Positions 20,410 through 22,862 of a stretch of 22,862 bases of DNA are shown one piece after another. Below the pieces are notes generated by a model. That model did no database searches and was not told where the DNA came from. It saw nothing but the letters and a program-made list of their open reading frames with translations. The position numbers and the translations under genes are program-made. Positions within the stretch are counted from its first letter, which is position 1. Each line of letters begins with the position of its first letter. This DNA comes from Treponema sp. (lineage in GTDB: Bacteria > Spirochaetota > Spirochaetia > Treponematales > Breznakiellaceae): positions 1-22,862 of the forward strand of contig JAISTO010000026.1 of the NCBI GenBank assembly GCA_031272575.1. The letters are read 5' to 3'.

Positions 20410-21459
20410 CTATACCCGCAAATACAAATTCTCTCCAACGCCCCACACGTTCCGTACGCGGATCGTCTCGCCCCCGGCCCCCACGAGTGTGCCGTTGTAA
20501 AACCCCAGGGGGGTATTGTAGTCGGTTCTGGCTATGAAAAACCGGAACCCGCTGGTGATGTCCTCCTGGGGGGTAAACACGAGATCGACCATGCCCTCCA
20601 TGTCCTGAATGATCCACTCCGGTTTTTCGTCCCCTGCCTCGGTTATTTTGATCGGAGGCAGGGGCGTGAGACGGCCGTCTATCCAGAACGCGTTTTCGTT
20701 GTTCAGAAACGTTTCTTTCGTTTGGCTTTTCGCAATGCTGAAACCGAATCTGCGGTGTTCCGCGTCAAAGCCCATGCCGGTACACCAGACGTGCTGCATC
20801 CTGCTTGGATAGTAGCCCTTGAAGTCCCCGAAAAATCCGGTCGTCGTTTTGGGATCGAAGCCAATGCGGCGGCCCCCGAATACGAGGTCCCCCCGCACCG
20901 GACAGAGCACCTTGAACGCATACATACTGCGCCGCTCGCTGAAGAGCAGACTCACCGTCATCGGGGTGATCGCCTTCCGGTCAACATCGAAGAGCGCATG
21001 CGCGGTGAAGGCAGGGCGTTTTCCCCGCGCCTCGATGTCAAGGTCGAGCCGCACCTTGTCCGCGTCAAGCCAGTCGTGGATACGAAAGAAAAACCCGAGC
21101 GAGTGGCTTTCGACTGATGCGTTTGCCAGCGAACGCGGCAGCCGCCACCCCGTCCCCGGGATAATTTTTCGGTAGCGCAGCCGCTCCCCCGTTTGTTTGT
21201 CGTAGAGGATCACCTGCGCCCAGCGGTAGAGTTTGATGTTTGCCAGGAGCGCGACAAGGAGGAAATTGTCATCCTGAATGACAAAGGTCTCCCACTCTTT
21301 GATACGCGAATCCCGCACCGATCGAAACAGGGGAATCGCATAGGGTCTGTGAATACTTAATAGGTCTACTTCCGCGAACGGCGTTACCCAGGTGCCGGCC
21401 AGCGGCGTCCCCTTTTCAACAGGGCTGAGACGGGGTTCTTGTATCTCTCGTGTGTACAT
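20410..21459 (-). CDS. DUF2804 family protein
   Basis: A 349-residue protein matching the DUF2804 pattern: DFKGYYPSRMQHVWCTGMGFD, then an N-E-N-A-F-W-I-D-G-R-L-T-P-L-P-P segment, then DMEGMVDLVFTP and a closing WGVGENLYLRV. No signal peptide or membrane span is visible, so it is probably cytoplasmic. The function of the family is not established; these beta-rich proteins are sometimes compared with lipocalin-like or AttH-like folds, but I would not assign a reaction. Two ATGs are adjacent (21462 and 21459). I prefer the second, which lies six bases from GGAGG (21470-21466). It follows lysC by about 50 bp in the same direction and converges with the efflux operon 11 bp away. Confidence 0.8.
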   Translation of the reverse strand: MYTREIQEPRLSPVEKGTPLAGTWVTPFAEVDLLSIHRPYAIPLFRSVRDSRIKEWETFVIQDDNFLLVALLANIKLYRWAQVILYDKQTGERLRYRKIIPGTGWRLPRSLANASVESHSLGFFFRIHDWLDADKVRLDLDIEARGKRPAFTAHALFDVDRKAITPMTVSLLFSERRSMYAFKVLCPVRGDLVFGGRRIGFDPKTTTGFFGDFKGYYPSRMQHVWCTGMGFDAEHRRFGFSIAKSQTKETFLNNENAFWIDGRLTPLPPIKITEAGDEKPEWIIQDMEGMVDLVFTPQEDITSGFRFFIARTDYNTPLGFYNGTLVGAGGETIRVRNVWGVGENLYLRV

Positions 21460-21465
21460 CATCTT

Positions 21466-21470
21466 CCTCC
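21466..21470 (-). promoter_or_regulatory. Shine-Dalgarno site of the DUF2804 gene
   Basis: GGAGG on the minus strand, followed by AAG and two consecutive ATG codons. The spacing is three bases to the first and six to the second, which favours the second. Confidence 0.6.
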
Positions 21471-21513
21471 ATACCTTAACTATAACATGGAGTACGTCAA
21501 AAAGAAAGTTAAA

Positions 21514-22842
21514 TCAGAAAAAATCCCCGTGGAGCGCCCGGATTACTTCCACGGTCTCGCGATCATCAATAATGAAACTGATGTTCACCTTGCTGGCCCC
21601 CTGCGAGACCATCTGCACGGTGACGCCCAGAAGTTCGCAGGTGCGGAAGGCCCGCGCGAGTATCTCGGAGGAGCGCCGCACATCCCCCACGATGGTGACG
21701 ATGGCCTTGCCGGAGTGCACGGTGATGTCCGCGATGCGCGCCAGGTCCTCCCGCAGGGAGGAGAGGTCGTAGACCGAGTCCAGGGTGACGGATACGGAGA
21801 CCTCGCTCGTGGCGACCATATCCACGGAAAGGCCCGCGCGCGCGAAGGCCGAAAAGACCTGCTCGAGGAAACCCGGCTGCCCCACCATGCGGGTCGAGAC
21901 GATATCCACCAGGGTGATGCTGCGGCGCGAGGTGATCGTCTGGATAGGCGAGGCGCGGTTCGCGAGCGCGCTGACGATGCGGGTGCCCCGCGCCTGGGGG
22001 TTGTAGGAGTTCTTCACCACTACCGGGACGCCGGTCTTCATGCAGGGGAGCATGGCGCGGGGATGCAGCACCTGCGCGCCGAAGTAGGCGAGTTCCGCGG
22101 CCTCCTCGTAGGTGACGGCGTCGACCGGCCGCGCGTCCTTCACGATGCGGGGGTCCGCGCTCAGTATGCCGTCTACGTCCTTCCAGACCTGCGCCTCCTC
22201 CGCGCCGCAGGCCGCCGCGATGAAGGTGGCCGACAGGTCAGAGCCCCCCCTGCCCAGCGTGGTGACGCTCCCGGCCTTGTCCTTCGCGATGAAGCCGGTC
22301 ACCACCGGTACCCTGCCGGCGCGCACGAGAGCGCCCAGGGCCGCGGGCACGGCATCCCAACTTTCCCCCGCGATATCCGCGCCCCCCTGCTTCGAGTCGG
22401 AGAGCAGGCCCGCGTCCCAGGCGTCAAGGGGGATCGCGTCAAGCCCCGCGCCGCCGAAGGCCCCGGCCGCTATGCGCACCGAGAGCCGCTCGCCGAACGA
22501 GACCAGGAGGTCGCGCGTCCGGGGGCTCAACTCCCGGATCAGCGCTATGCCGGTGAGGAGCTGTTTCAGGCCGGCAAGCAGGGCCGCAAGGGACTCCCGC
22601 ACCGCGCCGGGGAGCTGCAGGGCCTCCGCGGTCTCGAGGTGCAGCGCCTCTATCCGCGCCGTGTCCACCACGCCCGTTTCCAGCGCCTTTTGCGCGGCCG
22701 CGAGCAGGTCGTCGGTCGTGTCCCCCATCGCGGAAAGCACCACCACCGGCCCGCGGGGCAACGCGTCCCGCACTATGCCGCGCACGTGCAGTATCCGCTC
22801 CGCGCTGCAAAGCGAACTCCCGCCGAATTTCATTACTATCAT
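21514..22842 (-). CDS. lysC: Aspartate kinase, lysine-sensitive (AK III) type
   Basis: A 442-residue aspartokinase that phosphorylates aspartate, the first step to lysine, threonine, methionine and diaminopimelate. The nucleotide/substrate domain has KFGGSS (5-10), SFGERLS (115-121), TLGRGGSDLSA (195-205) and WKDVDGILSADPR (220-232). Two ACT domains follow (about 305-375 and 378-440). VDMVATSEVSVSVTLD (340-355) matches the lysine-binding segment of LysC-type enzymes, predicting feedback inhibition by lysine. The length fits a monofunctional enzyme. The start at 22842 leaves only 20 bp to the window edge and has no clear Shine-Dalgarno; an ATG three codons in is an alternative. Its promoter and any leader regulator lie outside. 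Confidence 0.95.
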   Translation of the reverse strand: MIVMKFGGSSLCSAERILHVRGIVRDALPRGPVVVLSAMGDTTDDLLAAAQKALETGVVDTARIEALHLETAEALQLPGAVRESLAALLAGLKQLLTGIALIRELSPRTRDLLVSFGERLSVRIAAGAFGGAGLDAIPLDAWDAGLLSDSKQGGADIAGESWDAVPAALGALVRAGRVPVVTGFIAKDKAGSVTTLGRGGSDLSATFIAAACGAEEAQVWKDVDGILSADPRIVKDARPVDAVTYEEAAELAYFGAQVLHPRAMLPCMKTGVPVVVKNSYNPQARGTRIVSALANRASPIQTITSRRSITLVDIVSTRMVGQPGFLEQVFSAFARAGLSVDMVATSEVSVSVTLDSVYDLSSLREDLARIADITVHSGKAIVTIVGDVRRSSEILARAFRTCELLGVTVQMVSQGASKVNISFIIDDRETVEVIRALHGDFF

Positions 22843-22862
22843 GATCGCACCGGACGCAGTAT

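Noticed and set aside
1..22862. CRISPR arrays, tRNA, rRNA or known riboswitches.
   Set aside because: No regular repeat-spacer array was seen; no tRNA cloverleaf with a GTTCGA-type T-loop, rRNA core or familiar riboswitch pattern was recognised. Reading by eye can miss weak cases.

Overview
The window looks like chromosomal DNA of a GC-rich spirochaete, most likely a treponeme-type member of the Treponematales (inference from content; no marker gene fixes the genus). The signs are relaxed spirochaetal lipoboxes on three secreted proteins, a hairpin-less efflux adaptor of the kind known from Borrelia BesA, a DUF2804 protein, a DUF6273-like lipoprotein, an Rpn/PD-(D/E)XK_2 nuclease and many short dispersed palindromes.

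Layout. (a) 1-1000, accessory, minus strand: the start of an Rpn-type nuclease gene running off the left edge, then a RelB/DinJ-like antitoxin whose YafQ/RelE-like toxin partner is an internally deleted remnant. (b) 1075-3471, plus: a large lipoprotein with two 129-residue repeats and a DUF6273-like C-terminus. (c) 3591-4673, minus: a self-inhibited class II Fic protein beside a 40/41-bp tandem array. (d) 4923-5561, plus: a ClpP peptidase with an acidic N-terminal insertion. (e) 5576-12495, minus: eight closely packed genes read as outer-membrane protein, lipoprotein, xpt, ribF, rpsO, pnp, hisB, hisH, starting from a strong promoter at 12514-12542. (f) 12543-13006: non-coding DNA full of fold-back repeats. 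(g) 13070-20398, plus: an efflux operon of a double-headed TetR regulator, a TolC-like channel, a lipoprotein adaptor, an RND pump and a small PII-like protein. (h) 20410-22842, minus: a DUF2804 protein and a lysine-sensitive type aspartokinase.

The most interesting block is the efflux operon. Its regulator is one polypeptide with two TetR DNA-binding domains, and a perfect 13-bp inverted repeat overlaps its own -10 box. The only coding G-runs of nine or more that I found (G11, G10, G9) lie in the regulator and the pump, suggesting phase variation. A GGGAGTAG-type minisatellite supplies the stop codons of both the regulator and the channel. The adaptor lacks the usual alpha-hairpin, and a PII-like protein closes the operon.

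A second theme is transcription start geometry. Three accessory genes (nuclease, antitoxin, fic) each have TTGACA, a 17-18 bp spacer, a -10 hexamer and exactly six bases before the ATG, which predicts leaderless mRNAs. Core genes such as clpP instead have conventional leaders with Shine-Dalgarno sites.
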